Part shown: in pieces, positions 31,846 to 42,507 of the stretch
Layout: each line of letters starts with the position of its first letter
Position numbering within the stretch: the first letter of the stretch is position 1
NCBI GenBank assembly: GCA_905182255.1
Contig: CAJJAH010000001.1
Coordinates: forward strand, 281,508 to 345,507
Direction of reading: 5' to 3'
DNA length: 64,000 bases
Origin: Cryomorphaceae bacterium BACL11 MAG-121001-bin54
GTDB lineage: Bacteria > Bacteroidota > Bacteroidia > Flavobacteriales > BACL11
Notes under the pieces: model-generated
Database searches by the model: none
What the model was told of the DNA's origin: nothing
Seen by the model: only the letters and a program-made list of their open reading frames with translations
Made by a program: the position numbers and the translations under genes

Positions 31846-33357
31846 TTGAGCAATTTTTCTCTTAAAAATTATATTCTTTCATTTATGATGCAAAAACGTA
31901 TTCATAATATTGAGAAATTCTGCATGAACCCAATAAAGACTCAAGAAAAGGTTTTAAAAAAGCTTATTTCAAAAGGAAAGAATACTAAATTTGGAAAGGA
32001 GCATCATTTTAGCCAAATAACTAAATATTCTCATTTCAAAAATAATATACCTATAAGAACATATGAAGAGTTTTCAAAATACATTGAAAGAACAAGAAAT
32101 GGTGAGCAAAATGTAGTTTGGCCTGGCAAAATAAAATGGTTTTCTAAGTCTTCAGGAACAACAAACGCACAAAGTAAATTCATTCCTGTCACTGACGAAT
32201 CACTAAAAGAATGCCATTTTAAAGGAGGAAAAGATATGCTATCTTTATATGGAAATAACTTTCCGTTTTCTGACATGTATAACGGAAAAGGACTAATGTT
32301 AGGAGGGTCTCTAAAAAATTCAGAAGAAGGGGATTATAAAGATGGTGATTTATCTGCTATTCTTTTAGATGAATTTCCTTTTTGGGTGAATTATCATAGA
32401 ATACCCGATATTCATACTGCACTTATGGAAGATTGGGAAAATAAATTAGAGCGTATTGCTCAGCAAGCAGTAAAAGAAAATATTACAAATTTGACAGGAG
32501 TACCTTCATGGATGCTAATCTTACTCAAGCGTGTATTATTAATAAGTGGTAAAAAAAATATCAGTGAAGTTTGGCCAAAATTAGAGCTATATATGCATGG
32601 TGGAATAAACTTTGAACCTTACAAGGAACAGTTCAAGGCTCTTATTCCATCAAAGAAAATGAACTACTTAGAAGGCTACAATGCCTCTGAGGGATTTATT
32701 GCGATACAAGACAAAAGCCCATCAGAAGGTCTATTATTAATGTTAGATTATGGAATTTTTTATGAATTTATACCTATGAAAAATTTCAAAAAAGGAATTT
32801 TAGAAACAACTAATTTAAAAGATGTTCAACTTAATATTAATTACGCATTAGTAATAAGTACTAATGCAGGGCTATGGAGATATCTTATAGGAGATATAAT
32901 TTGTTTTACCAACCTCTCTCCTTTCAGGATTAAAATTATTGGTCGTACTAAAAGTTTTTTAAACACTTTTGGTGAAGAACTGGTTATAGATAATACTGAC
33001 AAAGCACTAATTGAAGTTTGTAAAAAACATCATGCTTCAATAAAAGACTATACGGTAGCGCCTATTTTTATTAATAAAGGATTAGGAGGTCATCAATGGC
33101 TAATTGAGTTTAGTAAAGAACCGCAAGATATACAAGGTTTTAAAGTAGACCTTGACAAATCCTTACAGGAATTAAATTCTGACTATTCAGCAAAAAGAAG
33201 TCAAAATTTATTACTCAATATGCCAGATATAATACTTATTAAAAATAATGAATTTTACCTTTGGCTGAAAAAAAATAAACGACTAGGCGGACAATATAAA
33301 ATACCAAGACTCAGTAATGACCGTAAGGTTGTTGAAGAAATTATTGCACTTCTCTAG
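31846..33357 (+). CDS. GH3 auxin-responsive promoter family protein (acyl-adenylate-forming fold)
   Basis: GH3-like WPGKIKWFSKSSGTTNAQSKFIPVT, YNASEGFIAIQ, GLWRYLIGDIICF; 5' end uncertain (track 31780; TTG 31846 or ATG 31885 possible). Confidence 0.85.
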   Translation: MSNFSLKNYILSFMMQKRIHNIEKFCMNPIKTQEKVLKKLISKGKNTKFGKEHHFSQITKYSHFKNNIPIRTYEEFSKYIERTRNGEQNVVWPGKIKWFSKSSGTTNAQSKFIPVTDESLKECHFKGGKDMLSLYGNNFPFSDMYNGKGLMLGGSLKNSEEGDYKDGDLSAILLDEFPFWVNYHRIPDIHTALMEDWENKLERIAQQAVKENITNLTGVPSWMLILLKRVLLISGKKNISEVWPKLELYMHGGINFEPYKEQFKALIPSKKMNYLEGYNASEGFIAIQDKSPSEGLLLMLDYGIFYEFIPMKNFKKGILETTNLKDVQLNINYALVISTNAGLWRYLIGDIICFTNLSPFRIKIIGRTKSFLNTFGEELVIDNTDKALIEVCKKHHASIKDYTVAPIFINKGLGGHQWLIEFSKEPQDIQGFKVDLDKSLQELNSDYSAKRSQNLLLNMPDIILIKNNEFYLWLKKNKRLGGQYKIPRLSNDRKVVEEIIALL

Positions 33358-33441
33358 AAGTTTTCAACAAAAATAGTGGCTAAGTGATATTTCACGCATT
33401 AACTAAATTATCTTTTTTTATTTTAGACGAAAATTTTATAT

Positions 33442-34059
33442 ATGCACATAGCAATTGCTGGAAATATTGGTTCTGGAAAAACAACCTTAACCACAAAACT
33501 ATCTAAACATTATAAGTGGGAAGCACATTATGAAGATGTGGAAAACAATCCCTATTTAAATGACTTCTATAAGGATATGCAAAGATGGTCATTTAACTTA
33601 CAAGTGTATTTCTTAAACAGCCGTTTCAGACAAATTGTTGAAATCAAGGAAAGCAATAAAGATTATATTCAAGATAGAACCATTTATGAGGATTCTAAGA
33701 TATTCGCACCAAATCTACATGCTATGGGGCTCATGAGTTCAAGGGATTTTGACAATTATATTGAGATATTTAACTTAATGGATAATTTCATAGAAGGTCC
33801 TGATCTATTAATCTACTTAAGAGCTTCAGTACCTAAGTTGGTGGAGCAAATACAAAAAAGAGGTAGAGAGTATGAAAATAGTATCCGTTTAGATTATTTA
33901 ACACGACTAAATGAAAGATATGAGGCATGGGTCGGCGAATACTCAAAAGGTAAAGTTTTAATAATTGAAGTAGATGACTTGGACTTTGCAGAAAATGAAG
34001 AAAACCTAGGCAGTATTATTGAAAAGATAGATGCTGAAATTAACGGATTATTCAAATAA
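33442..34059 (+). CDS. Deoxynucleoside kinase
   Basis: IAIAGNIGSGKTTLTTKLSKHY P-loop, RTIYEDSKIFAPNLH, YLRASVPKLVEQIQKRGREYE. Confidence 0.9.
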   Translation: MHIAIAGNIGSGKTTLTTKLSKHYKWEAHYEDVENNPYLNDFYKDMQRWSFNLQVYFLNSRFRQIVEIKESNKDYIQDRTIYEDSKIFAPNLHAMGLMSSRDFDNYIEIFNLMDNFIEGPDLLIYLRASVPKLVEQIQKRGREYENSIRLDYLTRLNERYEAWVGEYSKGKVLIIEVDDLDFAENEENLGSIIEKIDAEINGLFK

Positions 34060-34078
34060 AAACTAAATGATAGACAAT

Positions 34079-34107
34079 AAAAAAGCCACTCATTGAGTGG
34101 CTTTTTT
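34079..34107. terminator. Bidirectional terminator between convergent genes
   Basis: AAAAAGCCACTCATTGAGTGGCTTTTTT. Confidence 0.9.
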
Positions 34108-34127
34108 ATTTGTAATTAGATTAGGTA

Positions 34128-36761
34128 TTACTGCTTTCCTTTAACAGATAAAGTTATAATATCATTATTCAAAACATCTCCTCCATTAAATGTTAGCATT
34201 CCTGTAAATGAAACGCCATTATTATCTTTTTTCACATTATATAAAAAATCCGAAATAAATTTATTTCCTCCAACAACTAAAATTCCTTTAATCTGTTTTT
34301 CAAACTCTAACTCACCAGAATAATATCCTACATCAGATTTAGATTCAAAATACATTTCTTCTTTTTCCGAAATCTGCATTATTTTTTTACATATCTTCAT
34401 ATATTCATCTAGACAATGAACATTATTAAAAGTAAAACTAGAAATAGATTTATTTTTTCCATCAAAAGTAAATGAAGTGGCCTTTGTATTCACTAAAGAA
34501 GACTGAGTAGATTTATTTAATGCAATTTCAGAAGGTTGAGGACTCAACATTTCTTTAGAAGGTGATTCAGAATGAATAGATGTGCCTTCTCCTAAAATTG
34601 GAGCAATAACTAAACCAATTAAACAAGTTAATTTAATTAGTATATTCATAGATGGACCCGATGTATCTTTAAAAGGATCACCAACAGTATCACCAGTAAT
34701 TGCAGCCTCGTGAGCTGCAGAACCTTTATGCGTCATCTCTCCATTAATCATAACTCCAGCTTCAAATGATTTTTTAGCATTATCCCAAGCACCACCAGCA
34801 TTATTTTGAAAGATTGCCCACAATACTCCACTTACTGTAACCCCAGCCATATATCCACCTAACATCTCAGCAATCATTAATTTATCCATTCCAAATAACA
34901 TAGGTAGGAAAGTAATGACTAATGGAAACCCGATAGTTAATAATCCAGGTAACATCATTTCTCTTAAAGAAGCTTTTGTAGAGATTTCAACACATTTATC
35001 GTATTCTGGCTTGCCAGTTCCCTCCATAATTCCAGGAATCTCTTTAAATTGTCTTCTTACTTCATAAACCATTTCCATCGCAGCCTTGCCTACTGCATTC
35101 ATTGCAAGTGCAGAGAATACAACAGGAACCATTCCTCCAATAAATAACATTGCTAGAACAGGTGCTTTAAAAATATTAATTCCATCAATTCCTGTAAAGG
35201 TAACATAGGCAGCAAATAATGCTAAAGATGTTAGTGCTGCAGAAGCAATAGCAAAACCTTTACCAGTTGCCGCAGTTGTATTACCCACTGAATCTAAAAT
35301 ATCTGTTCTTTCTCTAACGATAGGCTCTTGCTCGCTCATCTCAGCAATACCACCAGCATTATCAGCTATAGGACCAAAAGCATCAATAGCTAACTGCATT
35401 GCTGTAGTTGCCATCATTGCTGATGCCGCCATAGCAACACCATAAAATCCTGCAAATGCATATGAAGACCAAATTGCCAATGCGAATAAGATAACAGTTG
35501 GAAAAGTAGAAATCATACCTGTTGCAAGTCCTGCAATAATATTTGTTCCTGCTCCAGTAGCTGATTTCTCTACAATATTTAAGATTGGTTTTTTACCTAA
35601 ACCAGTGTAGTATTCAGTTACTGAAGAAATAACTCCACCAACGATTAAACCAACAATTGTTGCATAAAACACACGTAATGCTGTAATATCTTTTAATACA
35701 TTACCTCCCGTTTCAAAGAAATTCATTTTCATAGTTTCAGGAAGCATCCATGTAACTAAACCATAACAAGAAATTGCAACTAAAGCAATTGAAAACCAGT
35801 TCCCTTTGTTTAAAGCTGACATTACTTCTGATTCTTTTGCATCATTATTTTTAATATTCACCAACATAGTCCCTAATAAAGAAATCACAATTCCAAAACC
35901 AGCAATGGACATTGGTAGTAAAATAGGACCGATAGAACCAAAACCTTTAAATATATTAATATCATTTACTTCAATAATATAGTTTCCTAATACCATGGCA
36001 GCTAAAACTGTTGCAACATAAGAACCAAATAAATCAGCACCCATACCTGCAACATCACCTACATTATCACCTACATTATCTGCAATTGTTGCAGGGTTTC
36101 TGGGATCATCTTCAGGAATACCAGCCTCAACCTTTCCAACTAAATCAGCACCAACATCAGCAGCTTTAGTGTAAATACCACCACCTACTCTTGCGAATAA
36201 TGCAATAGATTCAGCTCCTAATGAAAAACCTGCTAGAGTTTCTAATACTATAGTCATATCGTGAGTATTAGTCCAGACACCACCCATAAAGTAATTATAG
36301 AAAGCAATAAAGAATACTGTTAAACCTAACACAGCTAAGCCAGCAACTCCTAATCCCATTACAGTACCACCACCAAAAGATACTTTTAATGCATTTGGCA
36401 AACTTGTACGGGCAGCTTGGGTTGTTCTTACATTTGTTTTAGTAGCAATTTTCATTCCCATATTTCCAGCTAAGGCTGAGAAAAATGCACCTAAAATAAA
36501 AGCAATTACTATAAGCCAATGTGTAGAAGGTACTATAGTTGAAACAATAAATAGTAACACACTTACACAAATAACAAAAATTGTTAGTAATCTATATTCA
36601 GCATTCAAAAAAGCTAAAGCTCCTTCATATATATGGTCAGAAATTTCTTTCATTTTTCCATTTCCAGCATCTTGTTTCATTACCCAAGACTTTTTAACCA
36701 TCATATAGGCTAATCCTATTAATGCCATGATTATCGGCGTATAAATCATCATTGATTCCAT
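34128..36761 (-). CDS. hppA: Membrane-bound ion-translocating pyrophosphatase with ~150-aa C-terminal extension
   Basis: [53 protein letters not shown] and [25 protein letters not shown] continues past the last TM helix. Confidence 0.95.
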   Translation of the reverse strand: MESMMIYTPIIMALIGLAYMMVKKSWVMKQDAGNGKMKEISDHIYEGALAFLNAEYRLLTIFVICVSVLLFIVSTIVPSTHWLIVIAFILGAFFSALAGNMGMKIATKTNVRTTQAARTSLPNALKVSFGGGTVMGLGVAGLAVLGLTVFFIAFYNYFMGGVWTNTHDMTIVLETLAGFSLGAESIALFARVGGGIYTKAADVGADLVGKVEAGIPEDDPRNPATIADNVGDNVGDVAGMGADLFGSYVATVLAAMVLGNYIIEVNDINIFKGFGSIGPILLPMSIAGFGIVISLLGTMLVNIKNNDAKESEVMSALNKGNWFSIALVAISCYGLVTWMLPETMKMNFFETGGNVLKDITALRVFYATIVGLIVGGVISSVTEYYTGLGKKPILNIVEKSATGAGTNIIAGLATGMISTFPTVILFALAIWSSYAFAGFYGVAMAASAMMATTAMQLAIDAFGPIADNAGGIAEMSEQEPIVRERTDILDSVGNTTAATGKGFAIASAALTSLALFAAYVTFTGIDGINIFKAPVLAMLFIGGMVPVVFSALAMNAVGKAAMEMVYEVRRQFKEIPGIMEGTGKPEYDKCVEISTKASLREMMLPGLLTIGFPLVITFLPMLFGMDKLMIAEMLGGYMAGVTVSGVLWAIFQNNAGGAWDNAKKSFEAGVMINGEMTHKGSAAHEAAITGDTVGDPFKDTSGPSMNILIKLTCLIGLVIAPILGEGTSIHSESPSKEMLSPQPSEIALNKSTQSSLVNTKATSFTFDGKNKSISSFTFNNVHCLDEYMKICKKIMQISEKEEMYFESKSDVGYYSGELEFEKQIKGILVVGGNKFISDFLYNVKKDNNGVSFTGMLTFNGGDVLNNDIITLSVKGKQ

Positions 36762-36797
36762 ATTCTTTTTTTAGTTTAATTATTTTAAAATGGATTG

Positions 36798-36805
36798 CAA
36801 AAATA
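36798..36805 (-). promoter_or_regulatory. -7 box TATTTTTG upstream of hppA
   Basis: Exact TAnnTTTG on the minus strand followed by C, 37 nt from the start. Confidence 0.5.
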
Positions 36806-36898
36806 GTATTTTTATACAAACCTCATAATATCAGGGGAGTTTAATACAAATATCTGATTTTTAGCCTTAAAATTAGAGTTCATTTTACAGCAATTTAT

Positions 36899-36906
36899 TA
36901 AGTTTG
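36899..36906 (+). promoter_or_regulatory. -7 box TAAGTTTG upstream of etfB
   Basis: Exact TAnnTTTG followed by C, 30 nt before the ATG. Confidence 0.5.
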
Positions 36907-36936
36907 CAATCTCAATTAATCAAATCAAAATAAAAG

Positions 36937-37683
36937 ATGAATATTGTAGTTTGCATTAGTAGCGTACCTGACACGACTTCAAAAATTAATTTTACTGAAA
37001 ATAACACTAAATTTGACTCAAGCGGAATTCAATTTGTAATTAACCCTAATGATGAATTCGGACTGACTAAAGCAATGGTGTTAAAAGAAGCAAATGGAGG
37101 GACGTTAAAGGTTATCACAGTAGGAGACGTATCTACTGAGCCGATAATTAGAAAAACATTAGCTATCGGAGCCGACAGTGCTGTAAGAATTAACAAAACA
37201 GCTACAGATAGTTACACAACAGCATTAGAAATAGCAAATTATCTTAAAGATAATCCTGCTGATTTGATTATAGCAGGTAAAGAATCATTGGATTACAACG
37301 GAGGTGCTGTGCCCGCAATGATTGCAGAGATGCTTGACCTTCCTTTTGTAAATGCATGTAACGGATTAGAAATTACAGGAGATATCGCAAAAGTAAGCAG
37401 GGAGATTGATGGTGGAAAGGAAAACTTATCAGCTAACTTACCTTTAGTAATTGGAGGTCAAAAAGGATTGGTTGAAGAATCAGAATTAAGAATTCCTAAC
37501 ATGAGAGGAATTATGCAAGCAAGATCAAAACCTTTACAGGTAATTGAAGCGTCATCAACAGAAGATTTAACAACTTCGATTAGTTTTGAAAAACCAATTG
37601 AAAAAGGAGCTTGTAAACTCGTAGATGCTGATAATGTCTCTGAATTAGTAAATCTACTACATAATGAAGCAAAAGTTATTTAA
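36937..37683 (+). CDS. etfB: Electron transfer flavoprotein beta subunit
   Basis: EtfB-like N-terminus, INPNDEFGLTKAM, AGKESLDYNGGAVPAMIAEML. Confidence 0.92.
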   Translation: MNIVVCISSVPDTTSKINFTENNTKFDSSGIQFVINPNDEFGLTKAMVLKEANGGTLKVITVGDVSTEPIIRKTLAIGADSAVRINKTATDSYTTALEIANYLKDNPADLIIAGKESLDYNGGAVPAMIAEMLDLPFVNACNGLEITGDIAKVSREIDGGKENLSANLPLVIGGQKGLVEESELRIPNMRGIMQARSKPLQVIEASSTEDLTTSISFEKPIEKGACKLVDADNVSELVNLLHNEAKVI

Positions 37684-37701
37684 TTAAAAAGAATTGAAAA
37701 G

Positions 37702-38649
37702 ATGTCAGTATTAGTATATACAGAAAGTTGGGATGGAAATTTCAGAAAAAGTACTTTTGAAGCAGCTTCCTACGCATGTGAAACCGCTAAAATATTAGGA
37801 ACAGAAGTTATTGCAGTTTCTATAGGTGAAGTAAGTAATGATGAATTAAATAAATTAGGAAACTATGGCGTCAATAAAGTAGTTTCTTTCAATGCTATTG
37901 ACAAAGGAGACAGTCAATCTGCAACAAAAGCAATTGCAAAAATTGCAAATGATTCTAGTGTATTAATATTTTCAAATACTAATACTGCTAAAATGATAGC
38001 GCCAAGGCTATCAGCAAAACTCAAAGCAGGAATAGTAAGTAATGTAATTACTTTATCAGAAAGTGTAAAACCTTTACAAGTAAAAAGACAAGCATTTTCG
38101 TCAAAAGCAATTGAATTGGCAACGATAAACTCATCAATTGCCATTTTAGCTATTGCCCCTAACTCGTTTAAGATAATTGAAACTGGAGGCAATTGTACTA
38201 TTGAAAAAGATTCAACTAATGAAAAAGGAGCAATTAATATTGAAGGAAAAGAAACAGCAAGTGGTAAAATTTCTATTTCAGAAGCTGAGATTGTTGTTTC
38301 AGCCGGAAGAGGGCTAAAAGGTCCTGAAAATTGGGGGATGATTGAAGAGTTAGCTGAACTTTTAGGAGCTGCAACTGCTTGTTCGAAGCCTGTATCTGAT
38401 ATTGGGTGGAGACCACATGGTGAACATGTAGGTCAAACAGGAAAGGCCGTAGCAGCCGATCTTTATTTTGCAATAGGCATTTCAGGAGCTATACAACACT
38501 TAGCTGGAATTAATTCATCAAAAGTGATAGTTGCAATTAATACAGACCCAGAAGCTCCTTTCTTTAAAGCAGCTGATTACGGAATAGTTGGTGATGCTTT
38601 TGAAGTAGTACCAAAAATTATTGAAGAAATTAAACAGCTTAGAAGCTAG
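37702..38649 (+). CDS. etfA: Electron transfer flavoprotein alpha subunit
   Basis: C-terminal FAD domain: SAGRGLKGPENW, ASKPVSDIGW-like CSKPVSDIGWRPHGEHVGQTGK, YFAIGISGAIQHLAGI. Confidence 0.94.
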   Translation: MSVLVYTESWDGNFRKSTFEAASYACETAKILGTEVIAVSIGEVSNDELNKLGNYGVNKVVSFNAIDKGDSQSATKAIAKIANDSSVLIFSNTNTAKMIAPRLSAKLKAGIVSNVITLSESVKPLQVKRQAFSSKAIELATINSSIAILAIAPNSFKIIETGGNCTIEKDSTNEKGAINIEGKETASGKISISEAEIVVSAGRGLKGPENWGMIEELAELLGAATACSKPVSDIGWRPHGEHVGQTGKAVAADLYFAIGISGAIQHLAGINSSKVIVAINTDPEAPFFKAADYGIVGDAFEVVPKIIEEIKQLRS

Positions 38650-38652
38650 AAT

Positions 38653-39255
38653 ATGGACTTTGTTCAATTAGATATCTCAGCAATTAGGCAAAGCGATTCT
38701 CAGAATAATGCATATGTATTGCTATTGAACGAAACAAATGGGAAAAGGCAACTACCTATTGTGATCGGCTGGTGTGAAGCTCGTTCAATTGCTATTGCAC
38801 TTGATGGAACAGAAGAACCAGACAGACCATTAACACATGATTTACTAAAAACTTTTGGAGACAGTTTTAAAATTACAGTTCAAAAAATTATTATTCATAC
38901 TTTAGTTGAAGGTATTTTTCATGCTTCTTTCCACTGTAAACATACAATTAGTGGTGAAGAAATAGAAATTGATGCTAGAACTTCTGATGCTATAGCTATT
39001 GCTATAAGATATGGATGTCCAATTTTTACCTATGAGGAAATTTTAGCTCGAGCAGGCATCATTATTAATAGTGCCAGAGAAAAAGATGAAGAATTTTCAT
39101 TGGATGGAGAAGAGGATAAAATAATGCAGAACGAAAATATAACAACCTTTGGACTAGCAAAATTAAAAAAACTATTAGCTACTGCAATTGATGAAGAAGA
39201 TTATGAAAAAGCATCAGAATTAAGAGATGAAATAAAAAAAAGAAATCAAAACTAG
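38653..39255 (+). CDS. Bifunctional nuclease (BFN/DUF151) family protein with C-terminal UVR motif
   Basis: LPIVIGWCEARSIAIAL, DARTSDAIAIAIRYGCPIF; UVR-like LKKLLATAIDEEDYEKASELRDEIKK. Confidence 0.88.
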   Translation: MDFVQLDISAIRQSDSQNNAYVLLLNETNGKRQLPIVIGWCEARSIAIALDGTEEPDRPLTHDLLKTFGDSFKITVQKIIIHTLVEGIFHASFHCKHTISGEEIEIDARTSDAIAIAIRYGCPIFTYEEILARAGIIINSAREKDEEFSLDGEEDKIMQNENITTFGLAKLKKLLATAIDEEDYEKASELRDEIKKRNQN

Positions 39256-40578
39256 ATGAACGAAATAATTCAGACAACAGGCTTCTGTTTTGAATCTCTT
39301 TTAAGAGGAGTTCTAGGAATTTTTTCTTTATTACTTATTGCCTTTACTTTTTCGCGCAATCGAAAAGGAATAGATTGGAAGCTAGTTGCAAAAGGACTTG
39401 GGATTCAGATTCTATTTGCCGTACTTATATTAAAAGTACCATTCATACAAAATGGATTTGAATGGATAAGCTCTATTTTTGTAGTTATTTTAGGATTTAC
39501 AAGGGAGGGTAATATTTTCTTATTTGGTGACCTAGTTGAAAATATAGATTCATTTGGATTTATTTTTGTTTTTCAAGTACTACCAACAATCTTATTTTTC
39601 TCAGCACTTACTTCCTTGTTCTTTTATTATGGAATACTTCAAAAAGTAGTTTATGGTTTTGCTATTTTAATGAAAAAAACATTAAACTTATCTGGTTCAG
39701 AAAGTTTAGCTGCTGCTGGAAATATTTTCTTAGGGCAAACAGAATCACCCTTGCTTATAAAACCGTATATTGATAAGATGACAATGTCTGAACTACTATG
39801 CCTTATGGCCGGTGGAATGGCAACTATAGCTGGAGGAGTATTAGCTGCTTACATTGGTTTTTTAGGAGGAGCTGACCCTATTCAGCAACTATTTTTTGCC
39901 AAACATTTATTAGCTGCTTCTGTAATGTCAGCACCCGCTGCTGTGGTAGCTGCCAAAATATTATTGCCTGAGACTGAAAAGATAAATAAGGATATGAACA
40001 TCTCTACAGAACAGATAGGCACAAATGCTTTAGAAGCAATAACCATAGGAACAACCCAAGGTTTAAAGCTAGCTGTAAATGTAGGTGCTATGCTGCTTGT
40101 CTTTATCGCTTTTGTTGCTATGGCAAACTATTTTCTAAAAGACTTTATTGGAGATTTTACAGGAATTAATACTTGGGTCTCTTCAATTACTAACGGGCAA
40201 TATGATGGTTTAAGCTTACAATTTATTTTAGGCTATACTTTAGCGCCAGTTACTTGGCTAATGGGTGTCTGTAGTCAAGATATGTTTTTAGTAGGACAAT
40301 TATTAGGAGAAAAAACAATACTAAATGAATTTGTAGCTTACGTTTCCTTAGGAGATTTAAAAGCAAGTGGCAAATTCTTCGAAGAAAAATCAATAATAAT
40401 AGCCACTTATATTTTATGTGGGTTTGCCAACATTTCTTCAATTGGTATACAGATTGGAGGGATAGGTGCTTTAGCTCCTAAGAGAACTAAGGATTTATCC
40501 AAATTAGGGATATTAGCTCTAATAGCAGGAACATTGGCTTCCCTATTTACAGCCGTAATTGTAGGAATGATTTTATAA
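39256..40578 (+). CDS. Concentrative nucleoside transporter (NupC family)
   Basis: GNIFLGQTESPLLIKPYI, MAGGMATIAGGVLAAYI, GFANISSIGIQIGGIGALAP. Confidence 0.92.
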   Translation: MNEIIQTTGFCFESLLRGVLGIFSLLLIAFTFSRNRKGIDWKLVAKGLGIQILFAVLILKVPFIQNGFEWISSIFVVILGFTREGNIFLFGDLVENIDSFGFIFVFQVLPTILFFSALTSLFFYYGILQKVVYGFAILMKKTLNLSGSESLAAAGNIFLGQTESPLLIKPYIDKMTMSELLCLMAGGMATIAGGVLAAYIGFLGGADPIQQLFFAKHLLAASVMSAPAAVVAAKILLPETEKINKDMNISTEQIGTNALEAITIGTTQGLKLAVNVGAMLLVFIAFVAMANYFLKDFIGDFTGINTWVSSITNGQYDGLSLQFILGYTLAPVTWLMGVCSQDMFLVGQLLGEKTILNEFVAYVSLGDLKASGKFFEEKSIIIATYILCGFANISSIGIQIGGIGALAPKRTKDLSKLGILALIAGTLASLFTAVIVGMIL

Positions 40579-40609
40579 TACCATAGAGAAAAGAATAATT
40601 ATCAAATAA

Positions 40610-41404
40610 ATGCAACAATATTTAGATTTAATGACACGCGTGATGAAAGAAGGCACGCTTAAAGCAGATAGAACAGGTACAGGGACTAAAAGTGTTTTTG
40701 GACATCAAATGCGTTTTGATTTATCAGAAGGGTTTCCCTGTATTACCACAAAAAAGCTACACTTAAAATCTATCATCCACGAATTACTGTGGTTTTTAAA
40801 GGGAGATACCAACATAAAATATCTTAAAGAAAATGGAGTGCGTATTTGGGATGAATGGGCAGATAAAAATGGAGATTTGGGTCATGTGTACGGATACCAA
40901 TGGAGAAGTTGGCCAGCACCTGACGGAAAACATATTGACCAAATTACTCAAGTAGTAGAGACACTTAAAAAAAATCCAGATAGTAGAAGAATTATTGTGA
41001 GTGCTTGGAATGTAGGTGAAATTGAACAAATGGCTTTACCTCCCTGTCATGCTTTTTTCCAATTTTATGTAGCAGACGGAAAACTTTCTTGTCAGTTATA
41101 TCAAAGAAGTGCCGATATCTTTTTGGGCGTACCGTTCAATATTGCATCATACGCCTTACTTACTATTATGATGGCGCAAGTCTGTAATCTGAAAGTAGGT
41201 GATTTTGTACACACTCTGGGTGATGCGCACATTTATAGCAATCATTTTGAGCAAACAGAATTACAATTAAGTAGAGATACAAAAGCATTACCAAAAATGA
41301 AAATTAACCCAGAGGTGAAAAGTATTTTTGATTTTACTATTGATGATTTTGAGTTAGTAGATTATGAATGTCACCCACACATTAAAGGAAAAGTAGCGAT
41401 ATAA
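40610..41404 (+). CDS. thyA: Thymidylate synthase
   Basis: [42 protein letters not shown]. Confidence 0.97.
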   Translation: MQQYLDLMTRVMKEGTLKADRTGTGTKSVFGHQMRFDLSEGFPCITTKKLHLKSIIHELLWFLKGDTNIKYLKENGVRIWDEWADKNGDLGHVYGYQWRSWPAPDGKHIDQITQVVETLKKNPDSRRIIVSAWNVGEIEQMALPPCHAFFQFYVADGKLSCQLYQRSADIFLGVPFNIASYALLTIMMAQVCNLKVGDFVHTLGDAHIYSNHFEQTELQLSRDTKALPKMKINPEVKSIFDFTIDDFELVDYECHPHIKGKVAI

Positions 41405-42507
41405 TGGCAAATATAATAGTATTAGGAGCAGGATTAGTAGGAGGTGTAATGGCTAAAGATTTAGCTAAACAACACAATGTTACTTCTGTAGATATTTCAC
41501 AAAAAAACTTAGATAAGCTAGCTTGCATCAATACTATTTGTGCTGATGTTGCTAATACAGCAACTTTACAAAACCTAATAAAGGATTTTGATTTAGTAGT
41601 TGGTGCAGTACCTGGTTTTATGGGTTATAAAATGATGAAGGATGTCATAGATGCAGGAAAGAATATAGTTGATATTTCTTTTTATCCTGAAGATCCTTTC
41701 GGATTGGATAAGTTAGCAAAAGAAAAAGGAGTTGTTGCAGTGATGGATTGTGGAGTAGCGCCAGGAATGGGAAATATTATATTTGGTCATCATGACTTAA
41801 AAATGGAAATTACCGATTACGAATGTTTAGTTGGTGGCTTACCTGAAAAAAGAGAATGGCCATATGAATACCAAGCGGTATTCTCTCCTATTGATGTAAT
41901 TGAGGAGTACATTCGTCCAGCTCGATATGTACAAAATAGCCACATGATTACCAAAGAAGCCTTGTCTGATACTGAGCTTATTGAATTTGATGGAGTAGGG
42001 ACTTTAGAAAGTTGGAATTCTGATGGACTAAGAAGTTTAATAAAGACCATGGCACATGTACCAAATATGATTGAAAAAACTTTGCGTTATCCTGGTTGTG
42101 TGGAATATCTGAGAGTATTGCGTGCTAGTGGTTTTTTCTCTTATGAAGAGGTTGAAATAAACGGAACTATGATACGCCCGGTTGATATGACAGCCAAATT
42201 ATTATTCCCAAAATGGGAAATGAAAAAAGGCGATAAAGATTTTACTGTCATGAGAATTATCATGAAAGGACTAGAAAATGGAAATGAAGTAAGTTACCAA
42301 TACAATTTATTAGATCGCTTTGATAATAATACGATTTCTATGGCAAGAACTACAGGATTTACTTGCACTGCAGTTGCCAACCTAGTGGTAAATAGAGAAT
42401 ATGAAAGAGTAGGGATTTCACCACCTGAATACCTAGGTGGACACTTTGAATTTGTAAAAAATTACTTAGAAGAAAGAGGTGTTAAATATAAAATAATTAA
42501 GAAATAA
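41404..42507 (+). CDS. Saccharopine dehydrogenase-like protein
   Basis: N-terminal GAGLVGGVMAKDLA Rossmann motif and saccharopine dehydrogenase-like C-domain. Confidence 0.85.
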   Translation: MANIIVLGAGLVGGVMAKDLAKQHNVTSVDISQKNLDKLACINTICADVANTATLQNLIKDFDLVVGAVPGFMGYKMMKDVIDAGKNIVDISFYPEDPFGLDKLAKEKGVVAVMDCGVAPGMGNIIFGHHDLKMEITDYECLVGGLPEKREWPYEYQAVFSPIDVIEEYIRPARYVQNSHMITKEALSDTELIEFDGVGTLESWNSDGLRSLIKTMAHVPNMIEKTLRYPGCVEYLRVLRASGFFSYEEVEINGTMIRPVDMTAKLLFPKWEMKKGDKDFTVMRIIMKGLENGNEVSYQYNLLDRFDNNTISMARTTGFTCTAVANLVVNREYERVGISPPEYLGGHFEFVKNYLEERGVKYKIIKK

